DNA of 64,000 bases from Lathyrus oleraceus (GCF_024323335.1 NC_066584.1:235156494-235220493); one strand, 5' to 3'. Positions 46,791-58,387 are shown, numbered from the stretch's first letter. Notes: a model not told the origin generated them from the sequence alone. A program made the numbers and translations.

Positions 46791-48345
46791 TTGATAATGA
46801 TCATCTTGTTGGAAGTGGTATGGAGTATTCTTTTGGTATTGTGGTTGGGTGTTTGGCATGTTAAGGTTATATGTTTGTCTGTTTGTGGGCCGGTAATTTT
46901 GTTGGGTAGGGGGTTTTGAGTAACCGGTCTGATAATTTTGTGGGGGGTTAGATGTTGAACCTTCTTGTGTGTAAGTGACTTGGCATGGGTCGTATAGGTA
47001 CATATCCTCGGCGATAAACTCAAATCCAACCGATATGTACCAAGCCATATAATTACGAGCTGGTTTTTCTTCGGTTGGCATCACAACGTCACTTAAGTCA
47101 TAGTCATGTCAGTGCTTCCATTTTTGACACTCATATTTAGCGAAGTCTTGCCAAGGGTTAAAGTTTCATTAGTCGTTAACTCTTCGTAGATGCCATTCTC
47201 CGAGGTTTGTTGGGGGATCTAGGGTGTATTGAAGCATGCTGAACTGCAATTTAACATGGTCACTATGGGCCATCTCCATAGTGGTGAACCTGATGATCGG
47301 TGTGCATGCAGTCCAAACGACTGCATCTTGTTCGTTGATTTCATGTTCATGATCCAAGTTTAGATATGGACGCCAAATTAACTGAAGAGGAAAAATATAT
47401 TAGATTATAAAATGGGTGATATTAAAAACAAATTATTATGAATTAATTCGGTTAATGACAATACATTTGTTGGTCTAAGGTGATCTAAGAGATTATGATA
47501 CTGTGTAATACAGTGTCTAGAATATCTGTTGTAACTCGTATCACGATCCGACCATCTGCACCATAAAATTAAATATATTATTTAAAGATAATAATCGATA
47601 AAGTAGGCAAATATAGTCAATGTTAAGAACTTAGTTTTGTGCGTACGGGAATGTGAATGGGTTATGGTTGACGGCCGCTAGGGACGGTAGTCTGGACCAA
47701 CCCCGTGCTTGGAGTAAAATAGCCCATCCAGAAAATGTAGATGTTTCTTTGTGTGCATTTTTACACAAAAAGCTATACAAATAAGTCAAACAAGTGGACC
47801 CCAACTATAACTTCTTATTTTATCTACATGTCTTAATAAGGGTAAATACATAACATGCATACTAGAATCATTACCTTCGAAAAATAAAAATAAACTAATT
47901 AAAAGCATAATATAACACCTAGTTTTTATTATTCAAGCTTCTTCGGTAGAATTTTCATCTAACTGTAAATTGTTGTAATATACCTTAAGGCGCAAAATCA
48001 ATATACCTTGACGTCTCGAGTTATCATCCAATAAGTCGGCACCCAAGAGCTCCATGCAAATTGAATTTGCGTATTTGGTTTTTCCATTTACCGCCTTACC
48101 CTTGATAGACAACTCCAATAACATGTACACATCTTTTAATGTTACAGTACATTCACCGGTTGGAAACTAGAAAGTATGTGTCTCGGGACACCATCTTTCA
48201 CATAAAGCTAGTATAAACTTATTATCAACCGACCAATACATGATTTTGCTAACATATCCAAAACCGGCGAGGTCGACATAAAGTTGAATCAACTCATCGA
48301 TGGCAACAAATTCATGGACACGAGTACAGAACCTAGAAACATCCT
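46791..48345 (-). pseudogene. Plant-mobile-domain (MAIN-like) pseudogene
   Basis: Read on the - strand, pieces in order match legume proteins with a plant mobile domain. These proteins are often annotated as MAIN-like or as the long form of phosphatase 7, and many derive from transposons. The pieces are 48340-47931 (ETHTF*FPTGECTVTL, then MLLELSIKGKAVNGKTKYA), about 47715-47630 (LLQARGWSRLPSLAAVN), 47580-47460 (HNLLDHL), 47395-47165 (DHEHEINEQDAVVWTACTP, GEWHLRRVND) and 47160-46795 (EEKPARNYMAW, DMYLYDP, then a Gln/Asn/Pro-rich tail). Stops fall inside conserved segments and there are AT-rich gaps between the pieces, some perhaps old introns. The 3' end runs into an LTR. It is non-functional; function in intact relatives is chromatin or silencing related. 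Confidence 0.72.
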
Positions 48346-48431
48346 AAAAAAAAATAAGAAAATAAGTTTTTTCATAAAAAAAAGTGTTAGAAAATATGAA
48401 TTGAAGTGTTGGTTACTGATGAAAATATGAG

Positions 48432-48830
48432 ATGAAATGTGATGACCATCGCAAATGCTTAATCACGAACCCGATGCAGGACCATCGCAAATGCTTAATC
48501 ACGAACCCAATGCAGGACCATCGCAAACCCAACTCTCAGTTAATATATGATGAAATTTTGTTTGTCATTAGCGACAATCCGTCTTTTAAGGTGAGTATAA
48601 TAATCTTGCTTGTTGTTACAAAATACAACTATACCCTGTCATACATAAAGGCATGGACAGCTAGGACTAAGGCAGTTGAAAAAGTGTTTGGAAATTGGGA
48701 GGAGTCATACAAAGAACTTCCAAAATACTTGGTGGCACTTGAGCATTATGCTTCAGGGACATTCCAAAGTCGGATCTTGATCGAAGGCTGCATTGCTGAA
48801 AAGATTAAATCGGCATTTCTCTTGTGAATA
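48432..48830 (+). pseudogene. Mutator-like transposase N-terminal fragment
   Basis: The frame contains LIYDEILFVISDNP, AWTARTKAVEKVFGNWEESY and ELPKYLVALEHYASGTF, which resemble the region just before the catalytic domain of plant MULE transposases. No DDE domain follows, so it is a remnant. A 36-bp tandem unit (GACCATCGCAAATGC...) occurs about 2.4 times at 48440-48530 and repeats the same ten or so codons. It lies divergent to the mobile-domain pseudogene, which starts about 90 bp away. Confidence 0.6.
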
Positions 48831-49639
48831 TAAGGACACAAGTATGAATATGCTGACATTTTAAAGAAAACCGAAGGAGATTGAAGGAAAATGGAAAGAA
48901 AGAATAAGAAATTGTGTGAAAATTATGGGAGGGTGATGTTGTGTATTTATAGATGCAATGGCGGAGCAGTAGTCACATGCATTGACTCACACATATAGTG
49001 GACTATGCATGCACCATTGTATGTGGCGCCTACACATGCATGCGTCAATCATACTGACACATAGACCATGGATGCGCTAGTGCATGTGACGCCAATGACT
49101 AACATTTCCATTGGATACACCAATGCAACTGGCGCCTCAGTTAGATAATTTTTAAAGATGATTATTTCAGTAAATATTTTTAAAAAAGTAATTATTTAAA
49201 AAAATCACACATTTTTCTTATTCAAAGTCTTTTTTACATTTTCTCAATAAAAAAAATATTTTATACTTTTATTTTAATTTTTCTATTATTTATTTCCAAT
49301 TTTTAAAATTTCTTTTAATCAAATCTCATTAAATATTCAACTACAAAATCTCTTTTTATTTAATATGAATAACCATTAATATTCCATAAACTATCCCCTT
49401 TTAATATTTCGGTAGACTAAAAAAAATATTGATCCTTCTTTATGGTTGCAATGTCATGTGATGATTGGCCACGCCGACGTGGAACAAGGAAGCACCGACA
49501 TACCGCACCCAAGGAAAAGTATATGCTTTCTCCGTTTGAAAGCCGTGTTTTCGTACTCTGCATTTTATTTTATTTTATTTATTATTTCTAGTGTTTATCT
49601 ATAATAAATAAGACCAAAAATCGAAAACGAAAATCAGAC
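48831..49639. other. Upstream region of the SPI-1-like gene
   Basis: It is AT-rich and non-coding. A reversed CCAAT box (ATTGG, about 49464) and an ACGT-core GACGTGG (49476-49482) lie about 160 bp before the first ATG. A TATA-like TATAATAAATA at 49600-49610 is only 30 bp before that ATG. That leaves either a very short leader for the ATG at 49640 or a leader of about 95 bp for the internal ATG at 49724. TE sequence ends near 48850. Confidence 0.4.
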
Positions 49640-50570
49640 ATGAACCTTTTCTTGTTCAAACCCTCTCAACCCCTAACCTCGTTCCTTATCATCTTCGCAC
49701 TTCTTCCTCTGATTATCATCGCCATGTCGGATTCCATCGATTCCGATTCTTCATCTTCTTCTGCTCCCGCGGTTCACATCATCTACACCGAAAAGCCTCA
49801 GGAAGAGGAGCCTGAAGCTTACCACATCCGAACCCTCACTGCGGTTTTTGGCAGGTTCGTTATTCTCTCCACTTCACCAGTTCTAATTTTATTTAGGTTA
49901 TCAATTTATCTGATTTTGGTTATGCTGCAGTTTTTTTGTGAAATTGATTTTAGTTATAAGGGAGTTGAATCTAAAATGATTGTTATGAATTCACCAAAAT
50001 TGGGTTATTGATTAATCCTTCAGCTTAGAATTGATTCTAGAATTTCAAAATCAAATTAATTCATGTAATGATTATTGTAGTGAGGAGGCTGCAAAAGATG
50101 CTTTGTTGTATAGCTACAAGAATGCAGCTTCTGGCTTCTCTGCTAAGCTTACTCCTGAACAGGTTGCTCAAATTTCAAGTAAGTCTTTTCTTTTTCTTAA
50201 TTTCCCTGTGGTAATAGTTTTATTTATGTTAATTTTATTTTACACCCTTTTGAATCTTTTGCTCTTGATGTTTGTTTGGTTCATATGGTTAAAATACACA
50301 TTGTTAGGTGTAAATAGTGTCGGTTTCTCTTGAACATGAAAACTATTAAAATTGACCATTCATGCATGTTTATATGTTTTAGATTTATTGTATCTCATAT
50401 GATTTGTTCTCACCACCAATATGCCCCTATCTATCTATACATTTTGATAAATGTGTTTCCATTTTTATAATGAATGTTGGGTATCTTAACTTGCAGAGCA
50501 ACCAGGTGTTCTTCAAGTTGTTCCAAGCCAGACATACCAGCTCCATTCAGGACCAAATAAGTTGCACTAG
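49640..50570 (+). CDS. SPI-1: Subtilisin-propeptide-like protease inhibitor (inhibitor I9 domain), three exons
   Basis: The exons are 49640-49854, 50081-50178 and 50497-50570, with introns GT(49855)-AG(50080) and GT(50179, GTAAGT)-AG(50496). The spliced length is 387 nt, 128 residues, ending KLH-TAG. The N-terminus to residue 28 is hydrophobic (FLIIFALLPLIIIA) and looks like a signal peptide; an alternative start is the Met at 49724 (MSDSIDSDSS). The inhibitor I9 fold follows: HIIYTEKPQ strand, an AAKDALLYSYKN helix with GFSAKLTPEQ, and a C-terminal GVLQVVPSQTYQLH strand. No protease domain is attached. The closest known relative is Arabidopsis SPI-1 (At1g71950), a stand-alone inhibitor of plant subtilases. 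Both splice phases are consistent and no stop or frameshift is present, so this looks like the only intact gene in the window. Confidence 0.9.
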
Positions 50571-51094
50571 GGGATCTATCTTCATATGTGGGTCTAAACG
50601 GTTATAACTATATATCTTGTGTAAACTCGCCCAAAAATATTGTCTACACCATGTATAAAACAAGTTTGGCTCAGACTATGCTTATATGAATAAAAACATG
50701 GGTTTATAATATATTATATACATACTTTGGATACATGTTTGTTACTGTCTTATCGTTTTGAAATGGCACCAATGTAGTTTTGTTTAGCTTATAATTCGTT
50801 GAAGTTACCAGAGCATAGTGATTAGATGTTCTGCATTATAACTAAGTCTGAGTTGACTGCTTGTTGAGCAACATTTTATGTTAAACTTATCAGCCAATTG
50901 TTAAGTTGATTCATTAAATGAGATTGAGCATTGATAACTTATTCATGTAGTGTTGAGCATAAACTATCAATGTACACCAGAAGTTGAAGAAAGAGGTGAT
51001 CCTTTTTTTTTTGTTACATAGAAAGGAAGGGATTTGGTAGTTGAAATACAGTGTGTATTTTAACCATATGAACCAAACAAACATCAAGAGTAAA
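50258..51094. repeat. 47-bp inverted repeat pair flanking exon 3 of the SPI-1-like gene
   Basis: The left arm 50258-50304 (intron 2) and right arm 51048-51094 (downstream) are reverse complements at 45 of 47 positions, around the core CTTGATGTTTGTTTGGTTCA. No target duplication or longer transposon ends were found. Confidence 0.85.
50571..50900 (+). terminator. 3'UTR and polyadenylation region of the SPI-1-like gene
   Basis: The non-coding tail after the stop contains AATAAA at 50689-50694, the best polyadenylation signal. The exact cleavage site cannot be seen. Confidence 0.5.
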
Positions 51095-51319
51095 GAACAG
51101 AACAAAAATTAGAAGAAGTTTCTCGTCTGCTGTTTTTATTGTTTTTCAATTACAATTTAATATATGGACCATGTATTTAGTAGCATAAACAAAAACAATT
51201 TTAGTTTAATTTACTCAAATGACCTATCCATGTGAATATTATAATTGGTGAACTAAACAAGGCATTTAACATAAGTATTATAAACAAGAACCTATACAAT
51301 AAGACTCACGTTTTGTGTT

Positions 51320-51500
51320 TATATTGTCCATAATACAATCAACTAGGTTTACAACCTAGAATCAAAATAGATAATTTTACTTTTGTCAAACTAGATATTT
51401 TTACTTTTGTTAAGTATGTAGTAGATCAATAAAGTTATACAATCAACTAGGTTTACAACCTAGAATCAAACTAGATCCTTTTACTTTTGTCAAGTATGTA
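51320..51500. repeat. Direct duplication, offset about 107 bp
   Basis: TATACAATCAACTAGGTTTACAACCTAGAATCAAA-type text occurs near 51331 and 51437, followed by similar TTTTACTTTTGTCAAG text. Each copy contains the inverted repeat CTAGGTT-TAC-AACCTAG. It lies just left of the Mutator-like element. Confidence 0.75.
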
Positions 51501-51518
51501 GATCAATAATTAACTTTA

Positions 51519-53084
51519 AATTTAAATGTAGTTTTGACCCTCCTTCTTTAAATTTTATAATTTTCTAATTTTCTAGTCCCTTTTAAAAAAACGAAATAGG
51601 TTTTAGGTCTCTTGTTTTAAATATTCTTAGATTTTTTGGTCTTCTCTTAGAATTGAATATTGGATATGTGGTAAAGTGTTTGATCAAATTTTAAAAAATT
51701 GATGCACGTCAATTAAAAATATTTTAAAGATATTTTAAATAAAATAATGAGATTAAAGGTAGTGCACTATCGGTGTAAACTTTTTTTACACCATCATCCA
51801 ATAAAATTATAACGTCTTGTCATGTCATATCAGTATTTTAAAATTAAATGTATGATTTAGCGGGATGCACGTCTATGATTAGTTGATCGGTGTAAAAATA
51901 TTTTACACTACATAATTAACTTCACCACCATTTATCATCACACATAAAGGGGATTCACGCAGAAGTTGGAGAAAAAAATTCTCATGCATATAATCACTCT
52001 TCTCACACACACAATCACCACCATTCTCCACCACTCATTACTACCAATCCATCCTCACCATCACATTATTTTCCCACCATAACCACCATTCTTCAATCTT
52101 TCATCTCCACCACAACATCTCCACCACCATCAACCTTTCTTCCATTTCCAACTCCTCATAATCAATCTTAACACCACTATTAACCAACCTTACCACCAAC
52201 AACCAACCATATCACAATCACTCAAATCACCTCTACAACTAGTATAACTCCAACAACACAAACAACCACCAAGACCAATAAACCAAAAAAGATAAAAAAA
52301 GAACACAAATAGAGAGAAAAAGTTTTGAAGTATAAACAAAACAGAGGAAGAATAAAAGAATTCAACCCACAAACGTATCCCTCTCAAAACCGCCATCTGC
52401 CATCGAAAATTGACTAGACTACCATTGTCGTGCAGAGTCAAAACATAATAACTCTTTCGCCTAAATCTGGTCATCATGCTCGTTGTGTAAACCTCAGCCT
52501 TTTCTTCATTTCCATTCGGTAATCTCTCTCCTCTTTTCGGGAATCGATTTTTTCCCCTTTGGTTTCTTTTCTGAGATTGAAAGATTGCATGAGATTTTTA
52601 TTGTTTGCATTTTGAAATATTTCCTTACGAAGGAAGAAGAAGAAGAACACGCAGTCTATGAAAAAAAAGAGATAGTAAAACTGATTGTGAAAATGAAAGA
52701 TTTTCTGGGTTTTTTGTTTGAGTCAAGTCACATGTTTGTTTTTCCTCTTAAGCAGAAGACAATGCTAGGGTTCTTTAGAAGGGGATGAGATGTTTTTATA
52801 ACTAAACTGAATTAAATTTTTATTAATGTTTAATTTAAACTATTTTCTAAATTGTTTTCAAAAATGTTTAATTTAAAATGTTTTAAAATGACATGAGGCC
52901 AATTTTTTCAAATTTGGATATTTTTTGCCACGTCATAAATAAACCTGTCACATATCCATTCTGGAAGGGGACCCAAAAAAACTCAAGAATATTCAAAACA
53001 AGGGACCTAAAACCTGATTTTTTTTAAAGAGGGACTAAAGAGTTTGATAATTTAAAGAAGGGAAACCAAAACTGCATTTAAACC
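51519..53084. mobile_element. Non-autonomous Mutator-like element, 1566 bp
   Basis: Terminal inverted repeats of about 145-150 bp (51519-51671 and 52940-53084) match at most positions. Shared blocks include TTTAAATG, CTTCTTTAAATT, AGTCCCT, GGTTTTAGGTC and CTTGTTTT. Identical 9-bp flanks TTAACTTTA (51510-51518 and 53085-53093) are the target-site duplication expected for Mutator. No transposase is inside. The interior includes a nested MITE-like piece (51756-51920), an A/C-rich tract with many CCACCA repeats (52010-52200), and 52490-52790, which looks like transcribed 5'-leader sequence and could be captured host DNA. Confidence 0.85.
51756..51920. mobile_element. Nested MITE-like insertion
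   Basis: The left end GGTGTAAACTTTTTTTACACC and right end GGTGTAAAAATATTTTACACT (51890-51912) form imperfect inverted ends. They enclose about 110 bp containing CCAATAAAATTATAACG and GATTAGTTGATC. The pattern resembles abundant legume MITEs. The target duplication is not resolved. Confidence 0.5.
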
Positions 53085-53093
53085 TTAACTTTA

Positions 53094-56052
53094 AAGAGAA
53101 TTAAAGGATTTCTTTTTTATTGAATCAAAAGTGATTTGAATTAGAAGACAAATGAGTGACAGGTGAGTGGAGTAAGACGACAACTACTTTGTAGAAAGAG
53201 TAATGTATCTAAGACACTCTGATGATCAAACAAGTAGGAATTTAGAGTCTAGGTGTGGTCTTTTAGGGTTAGAAAACAATGTACATGAATCTGAGTCATA
53301 AATTAGCTTTTATAGAAGGAAGTTTGGGTTTTGAGGAAGAAATCATAATTAAACAATTGTCCTTGGATGAGAGATATAAATAGATATCGTGCAATACTCA
53401 TTGAAGGGTCCTAATTTAATAACAAGATTTGTTTGAGTCTACCTCTAAAGCGTGTTCAGCATAAGGAAGTTAAATGATTACTTAAGATCAGACCAAATGT
53501 CTTTTTTGGTTATCAAAGTGAAGGTTTAATTTTAAGGTTTTAGTCACATGGTTATTGTGTAGGTATGGGCAATTATAACTAAAATGTCTTTTTGGAACCA
53601 TGTATTTTAATGTATTCATACATGGATAATCATTTTTTGTTAGGAAATATTAGGCTTTTCATTTTTAAGTTTACTTATATTTTATCTTCAAACTCTACAT
53701 ATTCTTTTTTGTAGCGGACACCATGACTTTTAGGTTTATTTTAGTGGTTGATTTGAAGTGACTTCAAGTATGAATTTTGAGTTAGAATTGAATGTTCTAC
53801 AGTAGTCCCAATGATCTTGAACTATGGTGAAAAAATGATGACTCTTTTGATTTGAGATGACCTTTAAATTATCATTGTTTTCCATGTAAATCTTCCTAGT
53901 CCATATTTCATGGCCTAGGATTGCATATGTATTAATGAGTTATGTCACCGTAGGTTGAATCATGGTCGTTGAATGTGATGAATTTTAATCTCATGATCAA
54001 GAGTGTTGGTTTTGAACCAATCGACCATTGGATGGATTGTATTTTTCAGTTCTCCATCAAGTGCATTGAGTGTGATGAATTTTAATCTCGTGATCAAGAA
54101 TGTTGTTTTGAACCAATCGACCATTAAATGTATCACTTTTATTCATTTTCCATTTCCCTCTAAACATAAGTGCAATTTGAATTTTTTATATTCATTAATT
54201 TCATTTGGTATTTGAACCCTTAAAGATTTGTGCAAGTGGTGGTTAGGGTTTATCCTTTTTTTATTTAGTTGAGTTTAGCATTGTGAGGTAGATTTCTTCA
54301 ACCTTTCACACAGGGCTGGAAAGAAGGATGATTATGGTTTATCACCAAAATCACTTTTACTTTTGTATGAAGAGGATTAAAATGGAAAAGAAAGTTTTGT
54401 ATCCTATTGAAGAACATATGCTTACTTTTGTTTCATCCATTTATCCATGATGAAGTAAATAGATTTGAGGGATTCCATCTTCTATGTTGGCTTCCTTAAA
54501 ATGCTTACTTCTTCGTCCACACACCGTGATGTGAGGGTTGATGATAAATGGTTAGTCAAATGCCCAATACTCTTCTCAATAAATTTGCAGTAGTTATAGT
54601 TGGCGCTCATTGTCTATGTACAAGTCAGTATTCAAAAGCACAAAATTATGAATCATTTCAAGGAACTTGACATAGAATCCATGTGTCACCCAAAGATGGC
54701 TCATTTTTAATCTCACATAAATTTTGTTGAACAAGTTACTCCAAGCACAAGAGGGAGGAGGAGGGGGGGGGGGGGGGGTGGATTGTGGTATTCAAAAAAA
54801 TTCTTAAGTTAAGACTTTGAGTGAACATGTTAAAAGTTGAAAAATGGGTCGTGGAGATCGTTGTCGGTGACCATAAAATTGGGGGATAAGGTGAAAGACC
54901 TCATTAAAGCCATGGTTGATAGTAAAAAGGCATTGAGGTTCGTTGAAGAGGATTTTCCTCTCTGAAATAGCCAAATGTGAATTTTAGCTTAGAACTATTT
55001 TGTCAACTATTGTGCTTAAATACTTTTATTTAACAAGGGTATGAATGGAATTTAAAAGGTATTTGTTGTGCAAACATGGAAGGATGATAAGCTGGAGGGA
55101 ACCCAAAGTTGTTCTATATTTTAGTGTTTTTGCGTCTTTGTTTATTTTGTTCCTTTTGAGGTCGTGGTGTATATATCTAACTATTGTAATGTCTTCTTAT
55201 ACTTCTTAAGAATGATTGTTTTTCTTTTCTTTTGGCTTGGATATTTTGAACTTCTTCACTTTGACTTTTATTTTATCTGCTCAAAGAACACTTCCCCACA
55301 AAAAAAGGTTATTTCCTCAATATAAACCTTCCCAACTTGGGGTACGTTTTCCTTGTGTTGTATTCTTTTGCTTGGTGTCACCCTTACTTAGTAAGAGATA
55401 ATCAACCTCAAACTTCCTTGGTCAAATCTTCCTTTCATATTTAAATTCCATTTTTTTTTGTTTGATTAATACTTTGCATTATATCCCCATTTTGACATTC
55501 CTCTGGGAAGTAAAACTCTTCTTGACAAAATTCCTCAATCTCATTCTTTGTCAGATGATGTAAATTTGTCAACCTACTTCATAAAGTAGTATACAACCAC
55601 GACTAGATATTTCAACTATCTTGAGGCCATTAAGAAATTTCCTAGGATGTTAATTTTCCACCACTCAAAAGGCTAAGGGGCAGTGATACAACCATAATAA
55701 AAAAAAATAACTAGTTCATCCCCAAAAGAATACCTCAAAGTTAAAGTCATTACACTCTAAAGTGGTCCTAAAATACAAGGCAGAAAGTAGTATGCCCCTA
55801 GTCATCTATAAGAAAATAAACACAACCTCGTAAATCTGATCAGATTGAACTATAATACAATAATGGTTTCCTCCTCATACATCGCACGAACCATCAGACG
55901 AAACACTCAAATAGAAGTAACATCACCTTCATTTGTACTTAATTTATGGTACACCTCTTTAGTAGCAAAGTCTACCCACACATGGAGCGTCTTTGGTGGT
56001 GCTAGAATTTCAAAATAACTACTCTTGTTGGGTGTAACATGTACATGATTGA
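53094..56052. other. Unassigned AT-rich sequence
   Basis: No gene or element is recognised. A tandem duplication offset by 95 bp lies at 53972-54131, built on GATGAATTTTAATCTC and TTTGAACCAATCGACCATT. A run of 16 G lies at 54763-54778. Several ORFs occur but none shows a domain or codon pattern worth calling. It is probably old repeat debris. Confidence 0.5.
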
Positions 56053-56855
56053 TGTACTACCCCAATTTTGTACAGATAGTTTTTAATTTTTCAAAAAAAA
56101 TATGTGAATATTATGTCTATTGCATTGATCCTTAAAAATGTTTATTTTTGTCTTTTAATTTGATTTTTCATTATTTATTTATTTAAATCATAAAAAATCT
56201 AAAACTTTTTTATTTCATAAAATAAAAAAATTAATTTTTTTTTCACTATCCACCTAAAACAAATTCAACTAATCAAACCTACTTTCTCCGCCCTAGCACG
56301 ATGAAAAACATTTTTCGTAAACGAACAATGTTTTACCCATTCCGACGCGAAGCATAAATAAAGTTCACTTCTCCCATGAGCGAGCAACAATCAACGTTTA
56401 ACCGCTCAAATGCGACTTAAACATCTTTTTCTAAAATCGACCAACAAACAAATATTTACTACCCATAACTATGTAGCTTTGAGTTTTCCACCGCACCTGG
56501 GGATACGTAGGAGCGAGATTTAACGTCTCGTCAAGCACCCTAGTAAAAACCATTTTTCCTTTTATTCCTCTGTTTGCAAACATATCGTAATATTTAGAAG
56601 AAATAAAATACATTAAGCAAACACTATTATTCAAAAAACTAACTAAATAATTCTCGTTGGTTACAACGAATGTTGCAGGTGTTAATACCTTCCCCGCACA
56701 TAATCGACTTCTCAACCTGAATTTAGTTACGATGTCCATATTTTTGTTCTTTTAGAGTTTTAGTGACGTTTTCCCTTTTAAAAATAAACTTCGATGGCGA
56801 CTTCATTGAATTTTGAGTGTTCACCCGCTCGGGTATTTTTCATTCCACGACAACA
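56053..56855 (+). mobile_element. Short Tat-like LTR of copy E
   Basis: The start TGTACTACCCCAATTTTG resembles the other LTR heads. Ordered landmarks follow: CTATG...CGTAG hairpin (56469-56510), GGTGTTAATACCTTCCCC (56681), TGGCGACTT (56795-56803), and an end near CCACGACA (56852). At about 800 bp it is far shorter than the Ogre LTRs. AAGTGACTTCACGGGGGA (56855-56872) looks like a decayed primer-binding site. Confidence 0.65.
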
Positions 56856-56872
56856 AGTGACTTCACGGGGGA

Positions 56873-58111
56873 CTTTTAAGAGCCAAGCCTAATTTAGTTA
56901 GCTTTACGATTAGTGTTAGCAATGTTTATTTACTTTCTTCTACCATCTTATAATATTTTATCTCTTATGTATTATTTTTGTTGGTTACTTATATGTTGTA
57001 TGGTTCTTATGTGTTGTGAGTTGGATTTCCTGGTTGCTTGCACTTTGAATGATGCTTTATACCCAAGTCTGAGAAAAAACTTAAGTTTAAGTTGGTGGTT
57101 ATGTATTGTTGGCCTTCAAGATATATTTCTCTCTTGGGTGACGCGAACACCCTGCCTAGAGTAAATCCTCTTGCGGGTATTGTTATCTAATGAGTAATTC
57201 GTTATGATGGCAATATTTTCAAATAAAAGTGTTGTGACTATAGGGGGACCTTTATCTAGAACCCAAGTTTTTTTGTTAGGACTATGGGTGGCAAACGGGC
57301 ATGCCCGGCCCGTTTAAGCCCGTCCAACAAAAGTACGCAAAAAATGGGGTGGGACGGGGAGGACATAGTTGAGGATGCGGATCTAAAACCTAGGCCCACC
57401 CTGTAAAAAAGTGAGGGCAGGGCGGAGAAAGCCCGTGGGCACTTCACCTTTTAATCCTAAAAATGTAAACATTTATGTAAATGCTAGTGCTCGTAAAAGT
57501 CTGCGAAGAAAATGGGGCAGGGCGGGGCAGACACATTAGAGGGTGATGGCTTAAACTTTTGGCTCGCCCCACACTAAAGTGCGGGCAAAACGGGCATGCC
57601 CAACGGGATGGGCTCATTTTGCCACCCCTAATTAGGACTGATTGTTGTCTAGTGTTGGCCTTCGAGATGTATCCATCACTTGGTTGACGCGAAAACCTCA
57701 CCTTTTTTTTAGGGTATTGTTGTCTAATGAATAATTCGTTATTTATGGAAATATTCTCAAATAGGATCCATGATTCTAGGAAGCTTCTAAAACACTAGAG
57801 CCTACCCGTGTGGGGATTACTGGTTATATAACACCTAAAATCCTTATATCATGAGAACTCATACCTCGATTGTACAAAACTACCTTACCTTGCATAAACC
57901 CAAAACACATGCATGACATTGCATTTTCATAAAAATATTTTGGCATATTAAAATTAAGAAACTCATGCATTTGCATTCATCAGCATGCATGCACATTATT
58001 TTTCAAAAATAAAGCTCATTCAACTTTGTCATCCTCCGAAAAATAAATTGTTAATCGAATAAGTTGATCTCTCGACACTCACTTGGAACTTGAAACAATT
58101 CAAGAAGAATT
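56873..58111 (+). other. Copy E leader with a direct duplication and a MITE
   Basis: A segment of about 120 bp is repeated at 57105-57226 and 57648-57765 (TGTTGGCCTTC, TTGACGCGA, TAATTCGTTAT, AAATATT.TCAAATA). The MITE at 57284-57631 sits between them. No coding sequence is seen. Confidence 0.6.
57284..57631. mobile_element. hAT-type MITE, about 348 bp
   Basis: Ends GGGTGGCAAACGGGC and its near reverse complement TTTTGCCACCCC are flanked by 8-bp repeats TTAGGACT (57276-57283 and 57632-57639). GC-rich text with GGGCATGCCCG inverted repeats lies inside. An 8-bp target duplication and GGGGTGGCAAA ends are typical of hAT MITEs in legumes. Confidence 0.82.
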
Positions 58112-58387
58112 ATGGATGAACTTCAGCGAGATCAAGAAAGGTTAAGGGGGGATGTTGACCAATTGAAAAGACAGATGGATAAAGCCTTGGAAGACTTACA
58201 AGCTTTAACAAATAAAGAAGTCTACCTTTCACCAACTGTTACAGCGGAAACAATTACCGCTTTACGCACGGTTTCACCCCAGGTCCACGACAGACCCATG
58301 CAACGACCACCCACTTTCCGAGGTATGACTATCCTTTTGAATATCCTTCACTGCAAGCAAAGTTCCCTGGAAGCTCTTCTCGTCTAG
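58112..58387 (+). pseudogene. Tat gag N-terminal fragment (copy E)
   Basis: ATG opens MDELQRDQERLRGDVDQLKR, a heptad-like coiled coil, then a Pro-rich segment (QVHDRPMQRPPTFRG), as at the N-terminus of Tat-lineage gag. The frame stops at TAG 58385-58387. Capsid, nucleocapsid, protease, RT and most of integrase are absent; the next recognisable coding is the integrase tail at 58440. Confidence 0.65.

Noticed and set aside
46505..47029. Long - strand ORF of 174 codons
   Set aside because: It is out of frame with the mobile-domain match (46719-47084 carries EEKPARNYMAW) and half of it lies in an LTR end.
49600..49610. TATAATAAATA as a certain TATA box
   Set aside because: It is only 30 bp before the first ATG in a very AT-rich stretch, so it is kept as a possibility rather than called as a separate feature.
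52483..52788. 101-codon ORF inside the Mutator-like element
   Set aside because: No domain is recognised and the sequence looks like leader or intron. Kept only as possible captured DNA.
55200..56050. Possible antisense retrotransposon coding
   Set aside because: Translations on both strands gave no RT, integrase, protease or gag motif.
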